A stretch of 64,000 nt of DNA, from positions 25,141-89,140 of the forward strand of contig JANQMR010000017.1 of NCBI GenBank assembly GCA_028279985.1, read 5' to 3'. Origin of the DNA: Woeseiaceae bacterium (GTDB lineage Bacteria; Pseudomonadota; Gammaproteobacteria; Steroidobacterales; Woeseiaceae). Positions 35,413-49,196 of the stretch are shown here, in pieces. The notes beneath the pieces were generated by a model. It was not told the origin of the DNA. It saw nothing but the letters and a program-made list of their open reading frames with translations, and ran no database searches. Within the stretch, counting starts at the first letter, position 1; each line of letters opens with the position of its first letter. The position numbers were made by a program, and so were the translations under genes.

Positions 35413-38400
35413 CTACCCGACCGCCACCCGCGCGTTACGAAACATCCGCATCCACGGCCCGTCTTCACCCCACTCCCGCGGATGCCAGGAATGCTGGCGG
35501 GTCATTGCAACACGTTCCGGGTGCGGCATCATGATCGTGACGCGGCCGTCCTCGTTCGACAGACCGCAGATGCCGTCCCGCGAACCGTTGGGATTAGCCG
35601 GATAGGTGTCGGCGACATTGCCGTAGTTGTCGACATACCGGACGGCAATCGTATGCGAAGACGCATATTGCGCCGCGTCGGAGTCGAATTCGACCCGCCC
35701 TTCACCATGCGACGTCGCAATCGGCAGACGCGAGCCGGCCATGCCGGCGAAAAACAGCGACGGGCTTTCCAGCACCTCGACGAGACTCAGCCGCGCCTCG
35801 AACTGCTCGGACCGGTTGCGCAGGAAACGCGGCCAGTCCTTTGCGCCCGGGATCAGCTCGCGTAGCTGTGACAACATCTGACAGCCGTTGCAGACGCCGA
35901 GCGCAAACGTATCGTCGCGGTCGAAGAAGGCGCTGAAATCGTCGCGCGTCCTTGAGTGATACAGGATCGATTTGGCCCAGCCGCCGCCGGCGCCGAGCAC
36001 GTCGCCGAAGGAAAAGCCGCCGCAGGCCACCAGTCCCTGGTAGTTGTCCAGGCTGTCACGTCCCGACAGCAGATCGCTCATGTGCACGTCCACGGCGGTG
36101 AATCCGGCACGTATCAGGACGGCCGCCATCTCGTACTGGCTGTTGACCCCCTGCTCCCGCAGCACGGCGACCCTGGGGCCGGTCGTTGCCCGGTACGGAC
36201 GCGCGATATCCTCGTTTGGATCGAAGCTGAGCTTAGCGTTCAGCCCCGGATCGTCGTCGTCGAGTATTCGGTCGAACGCTTCACGGGCCGTGGCCGGATT
36301 GTCCCTTAGGGCCTGTATCCGGTAACTCGTCTCCGACCAGGCGCGCTGCAGCCCGCCGCGTTCCCGCCGCAGCAGGACCGCGTTCTCGCGAAGCACCGTC
36401 AGGACCGGCTCCGGCTCGACACGGCCGACGGCCGCCGCTTCGATGCCATTGCGGTCGAGCACCATCTGTATCTGGGCCAACTTGCTCTTGGCGACCTGTA
36501 CGACGGCACCGGCCTCTTCGCTGAACAGTTGGCTCAGGATCTGACGATCGGAGCCCTCCAGGGTCAGTGTCGCCCCCAGCCGGCTGGCAAACATCATCTC
36601 GGCAACGGTGACGATCAATCCCCCGTCGCTGCGATCGTGATAGGCGAGTAACAGCCCGCGCGATCCCAGTTCCTGGATTGCCGCAAAAAAATGACGCAGC
36701 GCCTCCGGGTCGTCGATATCGGGCGTGTCACCGCCCAGTCGCCCGTAAACCTGTTGCAGACAGGAGCCGCCCATGCGGTTGCGCCCGGCGCCGAGATCGA
36801 AGAGCAGCAGATAACTCGGCTCCTCGATACGCTGAAGCTCCGGCGTCAGATGTTTGCGCACGTCACTCACCGGCGCGAACGCCGACACGATCAGGGACAC
36901 CGGAGACACGACCTGATATTCGTCTTGCCCTTCCTGCCAGCGTGCACGCATCGACAGCGAGTCCTTGCCGACCGGAATGGATATGCCGAGTCGTCGGCAC
37001 AGCTCCACCGACACGGCCTCGACCGTGTCGAACAGTCTGGCGTCTTCGCCGGGATGTCCGGCAGCCGCCATCCAGTTCGCGGACAGGCGAACCCGGCCGA
37101 TGTCGTCGATCGGCGCGGCGGCGATGTTGGTGAGCGCCTCGGCAACCGCCATGCGTCCCGAAGCCGGAGCGTCCAGGGCCGCGAGCGGTGTGCGCTCGCC
37201 CATGGCCATGGCCTCGCCGGTCGTGCTCTCGAAACCCGACGCGGTGATCGCTACGTCGCTGACCGGAACCTGCCAGGGACCGACGAGCTGGTCGCGGACA
37301 CAAAGCCCGCCCACGGTCCGGTCCCCGATGTGGATCAGGAAGGACTTGTCGGCAACCGTGGGAAACCGGACGACGCGCATCAGCGCTTCTTCGAGCTCGA
37401 TCCCCGCCAAGTCGAGACCCGGATCCGCACGCTCGACGTGCTCGACCTCGCGTGTCATTTTCGGCGGGTTGCCGAGCAACATCTGCATCGGCATGTCCAC
37501 GACACGCTGCTCGAGTTGGCGATCCTCAACCACCAGCCGGCCGTCCGCGGTCAGCGTCCCGATGACCGAATACGGACATCGTTCACGCTCGCACAAGGAC
37601 GCAAATTCGTCGATACGCTCGGCGGCGACGATCAATACGTAACGCTCCTGCGCCTCGTTGCACCAGATCGCCAGCGGCGACAGGCCCGGCTCGGCATTGG
37701 CCACATCCCTGAGCTCGATGCGGGCACCGTGCCCGCTATGATCGACGGCTTCGGGCACCGCGTTCGACAAGCCGCCGGCGCCTACGTCGTGGATCAGCAG
37801 AATCGGGTTCTGTCCGTCCATCGCCCAGCAACGGTCGATGACCTCCTGCGCGCGACGCTGCATCTCCGGGTTGCCGCGCTGCACCGAGGCAAAATCCAGT
37901 TCCTCGCTGGACGTACCGCTCGCGAGGCTCGACGCCGCACCGCCGCCGAGTCCGATCAGCATCGCCGGACCGCCGATCGTGACAACGCGGGCGCCGGCGG
38001 GAACGTCGATCTTGAGTGCATGGGCGGGCCTGACGTTGCCGACGCCGCCGGCGATCATGATCGGTTTGTGGTACCCGCGAATCTCCCGCTCGGGCAAGCC
38101 GGACAGCGCCGATTCGAACGTCCTGAAGTAACCGCAGAGATTCGGCCGTCCGAACTCGTTGTTGAACGCCGCCGCGCCGATCGGGCCCTCGATCATGATC
38201 TCGAGCGGTGTCGCCATGCGGCGCGGATGCGGAAAATCGGTCTCCCAGGGTTGCGCAAACCCCGGGATGCGCAGGTGCGATACGGAAAAGCCGGTGAGCC
38301 CGGCCTTGGGTTTCGCGCCCAGCCCGGTCGCCCCTTCGTCGCGGATCTCACCGCCGGCGCCGGTCGCGGCGCCGGCAAACGGCGAGATTGCCGTCGGGTG

Positions 38401-39291
38401 ATTATGGGTCTCGACCTTCATCAGGATGTGAATCGGCTCCCTGACGTAAGCGAACTCGCGGCCGTCGCCGGCCGGGAACAAGCGCAGACCTTCGGGACCT
38501 TCGATGACGGCCGCGTTGTCGGAGTAAGCCGAGATCACGCCGTCCGGGCTTGCCTCCGTGGTCTCGCGGATCATGCCGAACAGGCGTTCTTTCCTTGCCC
38601 TGCCGTCGATGACCCAGTCGGCGTTGAATATCTTGTGACGACAGTGCTCGGAATTGGCCTGCGCGAACATCATCAGCTCCGCGTCGGTCGGGTCGCGGCC
38701 CAGCTCCCCGAAGCTTCGAAGCAGGTAGTCGATTTCCTCCTCGGACAAGGCGAGGCCGAGCTCGGCGTTGGCGGAAACGAGAGCGGTTCGCCCCTCCGCC
38801 ACTAGCGGCACGATACCCAGGGCCGACGGCGGGTGTTCCTCGAACAGCGCCGCGGCGGCATTGGCTTCGGCGAGCAGGCTTTCGGTCATCGGATCGTAGA
38901 GCAGCGCCGTCACGGCGGACAGGTCGTCGTCACCCGGTTCGCCTTCGAGCGAAAGACCGTAACAGATACCGCGCTCGACTCTCGACACGGCGTCGATGTC
39001 GCAGGCATGTGCGATGTCGGTGGCTTTGCTCGACCACGGCGAGATCGTGCCGATTCGCGGGACGACGTAGCGCTTGCGGCTGTTCCTCGTGAGCTCGCCG
39101 GGGCGTTCACCCGACAACAGCAGCGCTTCCAGCCGCGATCGCTGCGGTTTCGACAGCGGTGCGTTCAGGTGCACGAAATACGTGTAACGCGACTCGACTT
39201 TGCCGACCCGCTGGTCCTGCGCCTGCAGGCGTCGGGCCAGCTTCTGCAGGCGAAAATCCGAATGCGCGGGCTGTCCGGGCAGTTCCAGCAT
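35413..39291 (-). CDS. purL: Phosphoribosylformylglycinamidine synthase
   Basis: A 1292-residue large-type PurL (FGAM synthase) of de novo purine synthesis, close to the 1295 residues of E. coli. Near the N-terminus are FVHLNAPLS and [19 protein letters not shown]. The synthase core has [28 protein letters not shown] and [11 protein letters not shown]. The C-terminal glutaminase has [10 protein letters not shown], the nucleophile in GVCNGCQML, and the catalytic His-Glu in [10 protein letters not shown] chose ATG at 39291; the frame stays open to 39447 but the extra residues are not conserved. Confidence 0.97.
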   Translation of the reverse strand: MLELPGQPAHSDFRLQKLARRLQAQDQRVGKVESRYTYFVHLNAPLSKPQRSRLEALLLSGERPGELTRNSRKRYVVPRIGTISPWSSKATDIAHACDIDAVSRVERGICYGLSLEGEPGDDDLSAVTALLYDPMTESLLAEANAAAALFEEHPPSALGIVPLVAEGRTALVSANAELGLALSEEEIDYLLRSFGELGRDPTDAELMMFAQANSEHCRHKIFNADWVIDGRARKERLFGMIRETTEASPDGVISAYSDNAAVIEGPEGLRLFPAGDGREFAYVREPIHILMKVETHNHPTAISPFAGAATGAGGEIRDEGATGLGAKPKAGLTGFSVSHLRIPGFAQPWETDFPHPRRMATPLEIMIEGPIGAAAFNNEFGRPNLCGYFRTFESALSGLPEREIRGYHKPIMIAGGVGNVRPAHALKIDVPAGARVVTIGGPAMLIGLGGGAASSLASGTSSEELDFASVQRGNPEMQRRAQEVIDRCWAMDGQNPILLIHDVGAGGLSNAVPEAVDHSGHGARIELRDVANAEPGLSPLAIWCNEAQERYVLIVAAERIDEFASLCERERCPYSVIGTLTADGRLVVEDRQLEQRVVDMPMQMLLGNPPKMTREVEHVERADPGLDLAGIELEEALMRVVRFPTVADKSFLIHIGDRTVGGLCVRDQLVGPWQVPVSDVAITASGFESTTGEAMAMGERTPLAALDAPASGRMAVAEALTNIAAAPIDDIGRVRLSANWMAAAGHPGEDARLFDTVEAVSVELCRRLGISIPVGKDSLSMRARWQEGQDEYQVVSPVSLIVSAFAPVSDVRKHLTPELQRIEEPSYLLLFDLGAGRNRMGGSCLQQVYGRLGGDTPDIDDPEALRHFFAAIQELGSRGLLLAYHDRSDGGLIVTVAEMMFASRLGATLTLEGSDRQILSQLFSEEAGAVVQVAKSKLAQIQMVLDRNGIEAAAVGRVEPEPVLTVLRENAVLLRRERGGLQRAWSETSYRIQALRDNPATAREAFDRILDDDDPGLNAKLSFDPNEDIARPYRATTGPRVAVLREQGVNSQYEMAAVLIRAGFTAVDVHMSDLLSGRDSLDNYQGLVACGGFSFGDVLGAGGGWAKSILYHSRTRDDFSAFFDRDDTFALGVCNGCQMLSQLRELIPGAKDWPRFLRNRSEQFEARLSLVEVLESPSLFFAGMAGSRLPIATSHGEGRVEFDSDAAQYASSHTIAVRYVDNYGNVADTYPANPNGSRDGICGLSNEDGRVTIMMPHPERVAMTRQHSWHPREWGEDGPWMRMFRNARVAVG

Positions 39292-39524
39292 GCCGATGGT
39301 GGTTTCGTCCGGCGTATCAACGGCTGGATTCGACAAGCTTGGCGGCCTTCGCTTCGATTCGGGGAGCCCTGGAAAGACGGCGATGATACAGAACATCGGG
39401 CGGTCGTTGGAGCGATTCTCGAACCCGTCTTTTGGACCCGTCCGCAATCCGGTCCGAAACCCGTCTCGGTCCGGGAACTACCCCGGTGAGCACCGCGCTG
39501 TCGCAAGAAGAACGGCCGGCCGCC

Positions 39525-39866
39525 TCAATCGGTCCCGCCGTCCTTCGGTGTATACAGGGGCATCGGAAACTGTGCGACATTGCCGCCCTCGAGCTTGGAG
39601 ATCTTGCTCGCCCCCTGCTTGTCGACCTCGTCGATACGCAGGATCGAGTGCATCGGCAGAAAACTCCGCTTGACGTTTGCGAACTCGGACTTGATTTTTT
39701 CCTCGCCGGGATCGACGACGACGCTCGAGCGCTCGCCGAAGACCAGCGCCTCGATCTCGACGAATCCGAACAGGTCGCCGTTGGTGACGCTGCACGCATA
39801 GAGCTCGTAGACCTTGCCCTGATTCATGAAAACCACTTTGTAGAGAGTCTGCTTTTTGCTCATCAC
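39525..39866 (-). CDS. DUF1820 family protein
   Basis: A 113-residue soluble protein of the gammaproteobacterial DUF1820 family, function unknown. The conserved core includes LYKVVFMNQGKVYELYA, DLFGFVEIEALVFGE, VVVDPGEEKIKSEF and RSFLPMHSILRIDEV, and the overall pattern suggests a beta-rich fold. It lies upstream of purL on the same strand with a 233-base gap, and is divergent from the FHA gene. Two adjacent ATG codons could serve as start. Confidence 0.9.
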   Translation of the reverse strand: MMSKKQTLYKVVFMNQGKVYELYACSVTNGDLFGFVEIEALVFGERSSVVVDPGEEKIKSEFANVKRSFLPMHSILRIDEVDKQGASKISKLEGGNVAQFPMPLYTPKDGGTD

Positions 39867-40181
39867 CTGTTCCGCCCGTTTGCGAGCGTCGTCGAGGCCG
39901 GTACCTGCGGCACGATGTTCGGGCCTGTCGACACTACGCCAGTGTGCCGACAGGTCCTAGGAGTGTAGCGAAATTGCCGGTTGGGGGAATGCCCCCGCGG
40001 CCGAATTCATTTTGGTCACATATGGTCCAGAAAGCGCCGGCCGACGTCCGGCCGGCATCGCGAGACGTCGATTATGTGAACCGCTCGGCAGTGCTCCGGG
40101 CGCACAGCTTGCAAACTTGCCGTGGTGCCCCCGACCGGGCGGTGTATCGCCGTCCCGGCTGCGATGGTATGAGGCGCGAGG
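39867..40181. other. Divergent intergenic region with a hairpin
   Basis: This is the divergent promoter region of the DUF1820 and FHA genes. It holds a strong hairpin at 39924-39954: CCTGTCGACACT pairs with AGTGT-GC-CGACAGG, with a 2-base bulge and a 5-base loop. The rest shows no gene. The hairpin lies near the DUF1820 start, so it would fall in or before its leader. Confidence 0.6.
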
Positions 40182-41612
40182 ATGCCGCTGCAACTGGAAA
40201 TCGTCAGCAAACACAAGGACCTGGTCGGCGACGATGCCGTCCGTGTGTTCGACGAGAACGGCGGCACGATTGGCCGGGCGCTGCAGAACGACTGGATACT
40301 CCCGGACCCGGATCGCTATATATCGAGCAAACACGCAACGATAGACTGCAAGGGCGGCGTCTATTATCTGGCCGACTTGAGCACCAACGGCGTCTATGTC
40401 AACGACGAGGTCGAACCGATAGGCCGCGGCAACCCGCGCCGGCTGTTCAACGGGGACCGACTGCGCCTGGGCGGTTTCGAAATCGCCGTCGGGATCGACG
40501 AGGGCGAGGACCTGGAGCTGCCCGAGCCGCCGAAACCGAGCGTCGCGCCCGACCACATCGAGCAATTCGTCCCCGAGGTCACGCTCAGAACCGGTATTGC
40601 ATTGCTTGACGAGGAAGAGATTACCGGCGACGACGCCTTTCAGTCGGTCGTGTTCGGCAGCGGAAGCAGGGCGTTTCCGGGTGACGAAACGAGCACCGAG
40701 GTGGATATCGTGCTGGAACCCGAACCCCGACCCAAGGCCAAAACCAAGGCCGAGGCCCGATCCGAACCGCCGGAGCCGCAGCGTGTCGAGGATGCGGATT
40801 CGGACGCGCCCGCGGAACTCGACCTGCTCGCCCATTTCTTCGCGGGCCTGGGCGTCGATCGCGAAGACCTGCATCCATCGATAGACATGGCGCAGGCGAT
40901 GCGTAATGCGGGCGAAGTGCTACGGGAGTACGTCGACGGCACGCACGAGCTGCTGGCGAACCGCGCGAATTTCAAGAGCGCGTTCCAACTCGACAAGACC
41001 GCGATTCTGCCGCAGTACAACAACGCGCTGAAACTGTCGTTGAACACCAAGGACTCGATCTGGCAACTGCTGGTCGGCGGCCAGGGAGACTACCTGGCCC
41101 CCCGGGATTCGGTGCGCGAGATCTGCCGCGATCTGCTCACGCATCAGGACGCGCTGGTGGAAGCGATGACCGCCGCTTTCGTGGACTTCGCCGAGCGTTT
41201 CGATCCGGATGAGCTGGCCGAGAGCTTCGACCAAAGCATGGACCGCAAACCGCTCCTGAAAGTACTGCACGACGCCAAGTGCTGGCAGCTCTACCGGGAG
41301 CTGTATCCGGCCCTCACCGAGAAGAGCGACGAGCGGTTTCCAAAGGTTTCCGCGGAAGAGTTCGTCAGAGTCTACGATCGCGCAGCCGGCGTCACGGTCC
41401 GTCCGGACCGGACGACGCCGATGTCGGATACACAAAAGCTCGATCGCAACCCGCAAACGGCGACGCCGGACAGTGGGCATGAGACGCATACCACCGCGAC
41501 GTATCGCGCGCTCGCCGGCGATCGCTCTCTCTCCGAGGACCCGGTTTACGAACCGACGCTCGAGGAAGAGATTGCCGCATTGCCCGACCCGGGGGAGGCC
41601 GTCAAAGGCTGA
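40182..41612 (+). CDS. FHA-domain protein of the type VI secretion TagH type, orphan
   Basis: A 476-residue protein. The N-terminal FHA domain (about 1-100) carries the phosphothreonine-binding pattern GRALQNDWILPDPDRYISSKHA and LADLSTNGVYVN. A long acidic and proline-rich linker follows. The C-terminal domain resembles that of TagH/T6SS-associated FHA proteins, with a late segment KPLLKVLHDAKCWQLYRELYP. In T6SS clusters TagH links threonine phosphorylation to assembly. No other T6SS gene is in the window, so it is either an orphan or serves another kinase pathway, perhaps the Hanks kinase at 22807-24111. Confidence 0.82.
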   Translation: MPLQLEIVSKHKDLVGDDAVRVFDENGGTIGRALQNDWILPDPDRYISSKHATIDCKGGVYYLADLSTNGVYVNDEVEPIGRGNPRRLFNGDRLRLGGFEIAVGIDEGEDLELPEPPKPSVAPDHIEQFVPEVTLRTGIALLDEEEITGDDAFQSVVFGSGSRAFPGDETSTEVDIVLEPEPRPKAKTKAEARSEPPEPQRVEDADSDAPAELDLLAHFFAGLGVDREDLHPSIDMAQAMRNAGEVLREYVDGTHELLANRANFKSAFQLDKTAILPQYNNALKLSLNTKDSIWQLLVGGQGDYLAPRDSVREICRDLLTHQDALVEAMTAAFVDFAERFDPDELAESFDQSMDRKPLLKVLHDAKCWQLYRELYPALTEKSDERFPKVSAEEFVRVYDRAAGVTVRPDRTTPMSDTQKLDRNPQTATPDSGHETHTTATYRALAGDRSLSEDPVYEPTLEEEIAALPDPGEAVKG

Positions 41613-41625
41613 TTTTTTCTCCTCG

Positions 41626-43578
<1,953 letters not shown>

Positions 43579-44460
43579 TCACTCAGCCTCGTTTTGGTCC
43601 CGTTCGAGCTTCTCCGCCAGCGCCAACGTGCGCCTTGCCTGTATGAGATGCGGGCGGTCGAGCATCTCACCATCCAGCCCGAGCGCACCCTCGCCCGGAT
43701 GTTCGGCGAAGGCCGTGACGATCCGTCGCGCTCTGGCAATTTCCTCGGCTGCCGGCACGAAAGCGGCGTTGATGACCGCAACCTGCGCCGGGTGTATCGC
43801 AAGCATGCCCGAGAAACCGTCGCGGCGGGCATTTGCCGCGTACGCCGACAGACCGTCGAGATCGCGAAAATCGGTAAACACGGTGTCGACGGCCGAGACG
43901 CCGGCCGCGGCAGCCGCGATCAGGCACAGCGAACGCGCCAACTCGTAAACCGGCAGCCAGTTGCCGTCGGCATCGCGATTGCGGCTCGCGCCGACGGCAG
44001 CAGCGAGGTCCTCGGCGCCCCAGGACAATGCGGAGAGGCGTGGCGTCGCCGTCGCGAAGCCTTCGAGCGCAAACAGCGCGCCGGGCCTTTCGGTACAAAG
44101 CGCCAATATTCGGGTGCTGCCGGGAGCGATGGCGTGGCGCTCCTCCAGGGCGTCGAGCCTGTCGGCCAGCGCCGCGGCATCGTCCGCGCTTCGCGGCTTG
44201 GGCAAGACGATGCCGGCGGGTTTTGCAGGCATGACGGCATCCAGGTCTTCGGCCGCGTCGTTGCCGTCTATGGGATTGATGCGGACCCAGACGTCGTCCT
44301 TGCCTGCCAGGTATTGCTGCGCGAGCGAGCGCGCCGCATCGCGGCGCTCGGGGGTCACCGCGTCCTCGAGATCGAGGATCAACGCGTCGGCGCCGGCGGA
44401 GAGCGCTTTCTCCATCTTGCGCTCGCTGTCGGCGGGTACGAAAAGATAACTGCGAATCAT
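43579..44460 (-). CDS. CitE-like (HpcH/HpaI) CoA-ester lyase or malyl-CoA thioesterase
   Basis: A 293-residue TIM-barrel enzyme of the HpcH/HpaI/CitE family, which cleaves or hydrolyses malyl-CoA-type thioesters with Mg2+. [18 protein letters not shown] and [19 protein letters not shown] carry the arginine and the metal-binding Glu/Asp. [10 protein letters not shown] and [10 protein letters not shown] are also family blocks. It is more like the stand-alone CitE/Mcl group than citrate lyase, as no citD/citF is near. The MaoC hydratase gene upstream overlaps by four bases. A mesaconyl/beta-methylmalyl- or malyl-CoA step is a reasonable inference. Confidence 0.87.
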   Translation of the reverse strand: MIRSYLFVPADSERKMEKALSAGADALILDLEDAVTPERRDAARSLAQQYLAGKDDVWVRINPIDGNDAAEDLDAVMPAKPAGIVLPKPRSADDAAALADRLDALEERHAIAPGSTRILALCTERPGALFALEGFATATPRLSALSWGAEDLAAAVGASRNRDADGNWLPVYELARSLCLIAAAAAGVSAVDTVFTDFRDLDGLSAYAANARRDGFSGMLAIHPAQVAVINAAFVPAAEEIARARRIVTAFAEHPGEGALGLDGEMLDRPHLIQARRTLALAEKLERDQNEAE

Positions 44461-44915
44461 CTAGTGTCGGGCTTCTTGAGCATCAGCGCGGATCGCCGGC
44501 AACTGCCTACCAGCTCGTCGTCCTGATTGAACGCGCGATGCGCGAATACGACGATCCCGTTGTCCGGCCGCGACCGGCTTTCACGCAACTCCAGGACTTC
44601 GCTTTGTATCCTTATCGTGTCGCCGGGAAACAGCGGTTTCGGAAAACGCACCTCGTCCCACCCCAGGTTCGCGACGGTGGTGCCGTGTGTCGTGTCGTTC
44701 ACCGAGATCCCGACCATCAGGCCCAGGGTCAGGCAACTGTTGACCAGCGGCCGGCCGAACTCGGTGTCTTTCATCGCCTCGGCGTCCAGGTGCAGCGCCG
44801 CCGGGTTGTGGGTCATGGTCGTGAACAGGATGTTATCGGTTTCGGTGATCGTGCGGCGGATCGGATGGTCGAAGACCTGTCCAACCGAGAATTCCTCGAA
44901 ATAGCGTCCTGGCAT
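44457..44915 (-). CDS. MaoC-like hot-dog hydratase
   Basis: A 152-residue single hot-dog domain with the hydratase motif in [16 protein letters not shown] (catalytic Asn-Pro...His). Start [19 protein letters not shown] and [11 protein letters not shown] match the branch that includes mesaconyl-CoA hydratases. The stop overlaps the start of the CitE-like gene. I chose ATG at 44915; the frame is open farther upstream through repeats but is not conserved. With CitE and Acs it forms a compact CoA-ester operon. Confidence 0.87.
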   Translation of the reverse strand: MPGRYFEEFSVGQVFDHPIRRTITETDNILFTTMTHNPAALHLDAEAMKDTEFGRPLVNSCLTLGLMVGISVNDTTHGTTVANLGWDEVRFPKPLFPGDTIRIQSEVLELRESRSRPDNGIVVFAHRAFNQDDELVGSCRRSALMLKKPDTR

Positions 44916-45267
44916 GACGGTGTTTGATGTCCGGAAGGCCCCGAATGATAGTGGGACAGCTACGCCATGTACATGGCCGTACCGTGTACGTGCCCTTACG
45001 TACCCTGAGGCGTGCCGCTGGACTCGCGGGCGGTCGTGGCGGATCATGGACGAATAAGGACGAGCAAGAGGCAGGCGAATGGAAACGGCGCCGAGGCGCA
45101 TCGTTCTTGTCCTTTGGGCTTCGCTCGGGCAGGATCGGCACCAGAGTACAGACACGATGCCAAGGGAACTCGTCAAGGGAACTCGTGACGAACTGTCCTG
45201 ACGAACATATTGTCCTGACGAACATATGATGAAACCGAGCCGCCACCCAAACCTGTCGGGGAACGAC
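44916..45267. other. Intergenic region with two tandem duplications
   Basis: No gene is supported here. Near the right end a 13-base unit CAAGGGAACTCGT is duplicated (45161-45186). A 17-base unit TGTCCTGACGAACATAT is perfectly duplicated (45194-45227), and its second copy touches an ATG at 45226 that is probably not used. Confidence 0.85.
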
Positions 45268-46383
45268 ATGGCAAGAACTCCCGCCGCCGCACTGCTTTCG
45301 GCCTTGTTGCTGCTGACCTTCACGGCCTGCGCCAGCGCAAGAGACGAGCAACCTTTCGAAGTGACGGACATCGCACGATTCGACGAGCCCTGGGCGCTGG
45401 CCTTTCTACCGGACGGCCGCCTGCTGGTGACGGAAAAAGGCGGCCGACTGCTGCTCGTGAGCCGGCAGGGTGAAAAATCCGCGCCTATCGACGGCGTACC
45501 CGACGTCGACTACGGTGGCCAGGGCGGCTTCGGCGACGTTGCGCTGCATCCGGATTTTGGCGACAACGGGCTGATTTACCTGAGCTACGCCGAAGCCGGG
45601 GACGACAATACCCGCGGCGCGGCAGTCGCCAGGGGCAGGCTCGAGCTCGACGAAACCGGCGGCAGGCTGGACGATGTCGAGGTGATCTGGCGGCAGTTTC
45701 CCAAGGTCACCGGGCGTGGTCATTATGCCCACCGGCTGCTGTTCGATGCATCGGGTTACCTGTGGGTGTCGTCCGGCGAGCGACAGAAATTCGACCCGTC
45801 GCAGGACATGCAGAGCAACATGGGCAAGATACTGAGGCTCAACGACGACGGTTCGGCCGCCGAGGGCAACCCGTTTGCCGACCGGGGCGGCGTGACGGCG
45901 GAAATCTGGTCTCTAGGCCATCGCAACCCGCTGGGCATCGCTTTCGACACGGACGGGCAGCTCTGGAACGTCGAGATGGGACCCAAGGGCGGTGACGAGC
46001 TCAACCGGGTGCTGCGCGGTGCCAACTACGGATATCCGACCGTATCCAACGGCGATCACTACAACGGCCGGAACATGCCGGATCACGATACCCGGCCGGA
46101 GTTCGAGGCGCCTAAGATCTGGTGGACGCCGGTCATTTCGCCGGGCGACCTGCTGATTTACTCGGGCGAACTGTTCAGCGGCTGGCGGGGTGACGGCTTC
46201 ATCGCCGGATTGTCGTCCGAGGCGCTGGTCCGCATCGAGTTCGACGGCGAGGAAGCCCGCGAGGCCGCGCGTTACGACATGGGCCGGCGCATCCGCGCCG
46301 TCGAGCAGGGCCCGGACGGCGCGATCTGGGTGCTGGAAGACCGGTCGGGTGGACGCTTGCTCAAGCTAACGCCGTCAACTTGA
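45268..46383 (+). CDS. PQQ-dependent aldose sugar dehydrogenase (YliI/Asd family), lipoprotein
   Basis: A 371-residue six-bladed beta-propeller of the soluble glucose dehydrogenase family. The signal ends in LLTFTAC, suggesting a lipid anchor. Family blocks are [54 protein letters not shown] (catalytic His region), [11 protein letters not shown] and ANYGYP. It oxidises aldoses at a PQQ-Ca site in the periplasm. I chose ATG at 45268, with GGGGA upstream and a proper signal peptide, over ATG at 45226 inside a tandem repeat. Confidence 0.9.
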   Translation: MARTPAAALLSALLLLTFTACASARDEQPFEVTDIARFDEPWALAFLPDGRLLVTEKGGRLLLVSRQGEKSAPIDGVPDVDYGGQGGFGDVALHPDFGDNGLIYLSYAEAGDDNTRGAAVARGRLELDETGGRLDDVEVIWRQFPKVTGRGHYAHRLLFDASGYLWVSSGERQKFDPSQDMQSNMGKILRLNDDGSAAEGNPFADRGGVTAEIWSLGHRNPLGIAFDTDGQLWNVEMGPKGGDELNRVLRGANYGYPTVSNGDHYNGRNMPDHDTRPEFEAPKIWWTPVISPGDLLIYSGELFSGWRGDGFIAGLSSEALVRIEFDGEEAREAARYDMGRRIRAVEQGPDGAIWVLEDRSGGRLLKLTPST

Positions 46384-46769
46384 CGGTATCGGCGCTGCTA
46401 CCACTTCCGGACGCTTGCGTCACCGGCGAGAATTCCGCGAAGGCAGGCCGCGGGCCGTGAGCGGCCGATCCGAACACGTGACGATTCCTGTTGAAAGCGG
46501 CCACGATCGCGAGCAGATCGACCGGCGTAAACCTTACTCGGCCTGAACGCCCTCGACTGTCCCGGACCGGACGGTCGCCCAATATCACCCGAGACTCCGA
46601 ATCCGGCCGATAATCGTGGCCGATAGTCCCGGCCGTCCCGACCGGCCTTGTCCATGGGCCCAAAACCGGACCTGGTTCATGGCTGCCGCCCGATCGCGTT
46701 GCTAACGTGCCTTGACCAGATAACTGCTTGTTTTGTTAAAAAATTGTTACAAGACATGGGGTGCGTTGC
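46384..46769. other. Gap before the phosphorelay operon, with a candidate promoter
   Basis: No gene is seen. A possible promoter is TTGACC (46712-46717), an 18-base spacer and TTAAAA (46736-46741), about 30 bases before the kinase start. A T/A-rich patch surrounds it, in contrast with the GC-rich remainder. Confidence 0.35.
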
Positions 46770-49196
46770 ATGACGCTGTTTGCGAATCTGTCACTGACGA
46801 AAAAACTCCTGTTGATCACCGTCGGCGCCGCGAGCATCGCCTTGTTGTTGTCGTCGCTCGCCAACGCCGTCATGCAGACCATCTCCTACCGTGGCGATTT
46901 CTCCGAGCACATGGAAACCGTTGCGTTGGCGATCGGCAGCAACAACGTCGCGGCCCTGACCTTCGAGGACGAAGTGCTGGGCCGTCAGGCCCTGTCCGCG
47001 CTCGAAAACGAGCCCACTTTCCTGCGGGCCCATCTCTACGACGAAAACGGCAGTCAACTCGCGCACTACCACCGCAGCGGATACGGCGGAACCGAACTCG
47101 ACGCCGGGGTCGATCCGGCGCTGTTACAGGCGGCGGTCGACTCCAAGCTGACGGAGCAGCGGTTCGACGGGTTCCGGTACCTGGACCTGATCGCACCGGT
47201 CGTTTACGAAGACGAGCTGATCGGATTCGTGCACATCCGCGCCAGTCTGGAACAACTGTACACGCGCCTGACACAAGGCGGCGCGATGGCTACCGTCTTC
47301 GTCCTGGTCGCGGTGTTGGTTGCGCTGCTGTTCTCCCTGCGTCATTTGCGCATGGTGTCGGCGCCGATACTGGAGCTCGTCGATCTGACCCGCAAGGTCA
47401 GCGAACAAGGCGACTATTCGCTGCGCGCATCGCCGGCTGGTAACGACGAGATCGGCACGCTGCTGTCCGGGTTCAACGACATGTTGGGCCAGATCAATGA
47501 ACGCGATCAAAAACTGGCGGAAAACCAGGCCCGGCTCGCGGAACGCTCGCGCAGTCTTGCCAGGGCCAACGAGGAACTGAAAAGCGCCGTGCGTGAAAGC
47601 ACCGAGGCGAAAGAATCGGCCGAGGCGGCGAATCAGGCCAAAAGCGATTTCCTCGCGCGTATGAGCCATGAGATCCGCACGCCGATGAACGGGGTCATCG
47701 GCATGGCCGAATTGCTTGCGCGCTCGCCGCTGAATGCCGACCAACAACGATATGTCGACGCGATCGACCAGTCGGCGGAGACCTTGCTGGCGATCATCAA
47801 CGACATCCTCGACTTCTCCAAGATCGAAGCCGGCCGGTTACGGCTGGACATCACCGAGATCTCTGCCCGGGACATCGTCGAGGAGACGACCGAGTTGTTC
47901 GCCGGCCGTGCGCACGACAAAGGTGTGGAGCTGGTTTGCGCCGTCGCGCCGGAGGCGGACCTCAAGATTCTCGGCGACGGGATTCGGCTACGCCAGGTGC
48001 TGATGAACCTGATCGGCAACGCGATCAAGTTCACCGAACACGGCGAAATCTCGGTGAAAGCTTCGATGATCGGCGAGAACGACGAAGAATCGACACTCAG
48101 GTTCGAGATCCGGGACTCCGGCATCGGCATACGGCCGGAGAATCTGGACGCCATTTTCGAGTCGTTCTCACAGGAAGACGGCAGCACCACCCGCCGTTTC
48201 GGCGGCACCGGCCTGGGACTCGCAATCTGCAGGGAGCTCGTCACGCTGATGAACGGCTCGGTCCATGTGCAAAGCACGCCGGGCCAGGGTTCCCGCTTCT
48301 GGTTCGACGTGCCGTTCGTCCGCGTGACCGAAGAGGGCATGACCCGGCGGGTCGAAGCCTTGGCGGGACATCGTGTGCTCGTCGTCGACGACAATGCCAC
48401 CAACCGCGAGGTTCTTCTGGCACAGCTCGAAAACTGGCGGATGCCGGCGATAGCCGTCGACGGCGCGGAGCCGGCATTACGCGAACTGCTGCGAGCGGCC
48501 GAGGCCGGTACGGGCTACGACATGGCGCTGCTGGATTGGCACATGCCGGTGGTCGACGGCATCATGCTTGCGCAGCAAATCCGCGATATCGAGACCTTCA
48601 GCGAGCTTCCCATGGTACTGCTGAGCTCGGCCAGCGCGCAGCAGATCATCGACGAAACCGGCGGCGCGGGTATCGACGCCTACATCACCAAGCCGGTGCG
48701 GCAGGCGCGGCTCAGGGATTGCATGTTGCATCTGTTGCTGCCTTCGACAGCGGCGCAGCCGAATCGCAGCTTGGAGACCTTCCCTAAAATCGATTCGGTC
48801 GCAGGCCTGCGGGTGTTGTTGGTGGAGGACAATCCGGTCAACCGGGAAGTGGCGAGCGGCATGCTGGATTCGCTGGGCTGCGTGACCACGCTTGCCGAAG
48901 ACGGCGGCAAGGCGCTCGAAAAACTCGACAGCGGTCAATTCGATGTCGTACTGATGGATTGTCAGATGCCGGTACTCGACGGTTACCAGGCCACCGCGGC
49001 AATTCGAGAAGCCGAGGCGGCGGCAGGCAGTAGCAGCCAGGTCATCGTAGCGCTGACGGCCAATGCGATGCCCGAGGACCGCGAGCGCTGTCTCGCCGCC
49101 GGCATGGACGACTATCTGAGCAAACCCTTCACACGGGACCGGCTCAAAGACATGCTCGAACGTTGGTCGTCCCGGCAGCTTGCGAAAACCGCCTGA
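46770..49196 (+). CDS. Hybrid sensor histidine kinase with two receiver domains
   Basis: An 808-residue inner-membrane kinase. There are two membrane helices (about 10-30 and 172-190) around a roughly 140-residue periplasmic sensor. HAMP (195-245) and a coiled coil follow, then HisKA with His300 in [11 protein letters not shown]. The HATPase has [10 protein letters not shown] and GGTGLGLAI. Two REC domains follow, with phospho-acceptors Asp589 ([11 protein letters not shown]) and Asp730 ([11 protein letters not shown]). The stop overlaps the start of the next gene (TGATG), and an Hpt gene follows. BarA-like layout, but with the phosphotransfer domain encoded separately. I chose ATG at 46770 over GTG at 46761. 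Confidence 0.94.
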   Translation: MTLFANLSLTKKLLLITVGAASIALLLSSLANAVMQTISYRGDFSEHMETVALAIGSNNVAALTFEDEVLGRQALSALENEPTFLRAHLYDENGSQLAHYHRSGYGGTELDAGVDPALLQAAVDSKLTEQRFDGFRYLDLIAPVVYEDELIGFVHIRASLEQLYTRLTQGGAMATVFVLVAVLVALLFSLRHLRMVSAPILELVDLTRKVSEQGDYSLRASPAGNDEIGTLLSGFNDMLGQINERDQKLAENQARLAERSRSLARANEELKSAVRESTEAKESAEAANQAKSDFLARMSHEIRTPMNGVIGMAELLARSPLNADQQRYVDAIDQSAETLLAIINDILDFSKIEAGRLRLDITEISARDIVEETTELFAGRAHDKGVELVCAVAPEADLKILGDGIRLRQVLMNLIGNAIKFTEHGEISVKASMIGENDEESTLRFEIRDSGIGIRPENLDAIFESFSQEDGSTTRRFGGTGLGLAICRELVTLMNGSVHVQSTPGQGSRFWFDVPFVRVTEEGMTRRVEALAGHRVLVVDDNATNREVLLAQLENWRMPAIAVDGAEPALRELLRAAEAGTGYDMALLDWHMPVVDGIMLAQQIRDIETFSELPMVLLSSASAQQIIDETGGAGIDAYITKPVRQARLRDCMLHLLLPSTAAQPNRSLETFPKIDSVAGLRVLLVEDNPVNREVASGMLDSLGCVTTLAEDGGKALEKLDSGQFDVVLMDCQMPVLDGYQATAAIREAEAAAGSSSQVIVALTANAMPEDRERCLAAGMDDYLSKPFTRDRLKDMLERWSSRQLAKTA

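Noticed and set aside
44924..45229. A 101-codon frame upstream of the aldose dehydrogenase
   Set aside because: It lies across intergenic tandem duplications, has no ribosome-binding site, and gives a low-complexity Arg/Gly-rich product.
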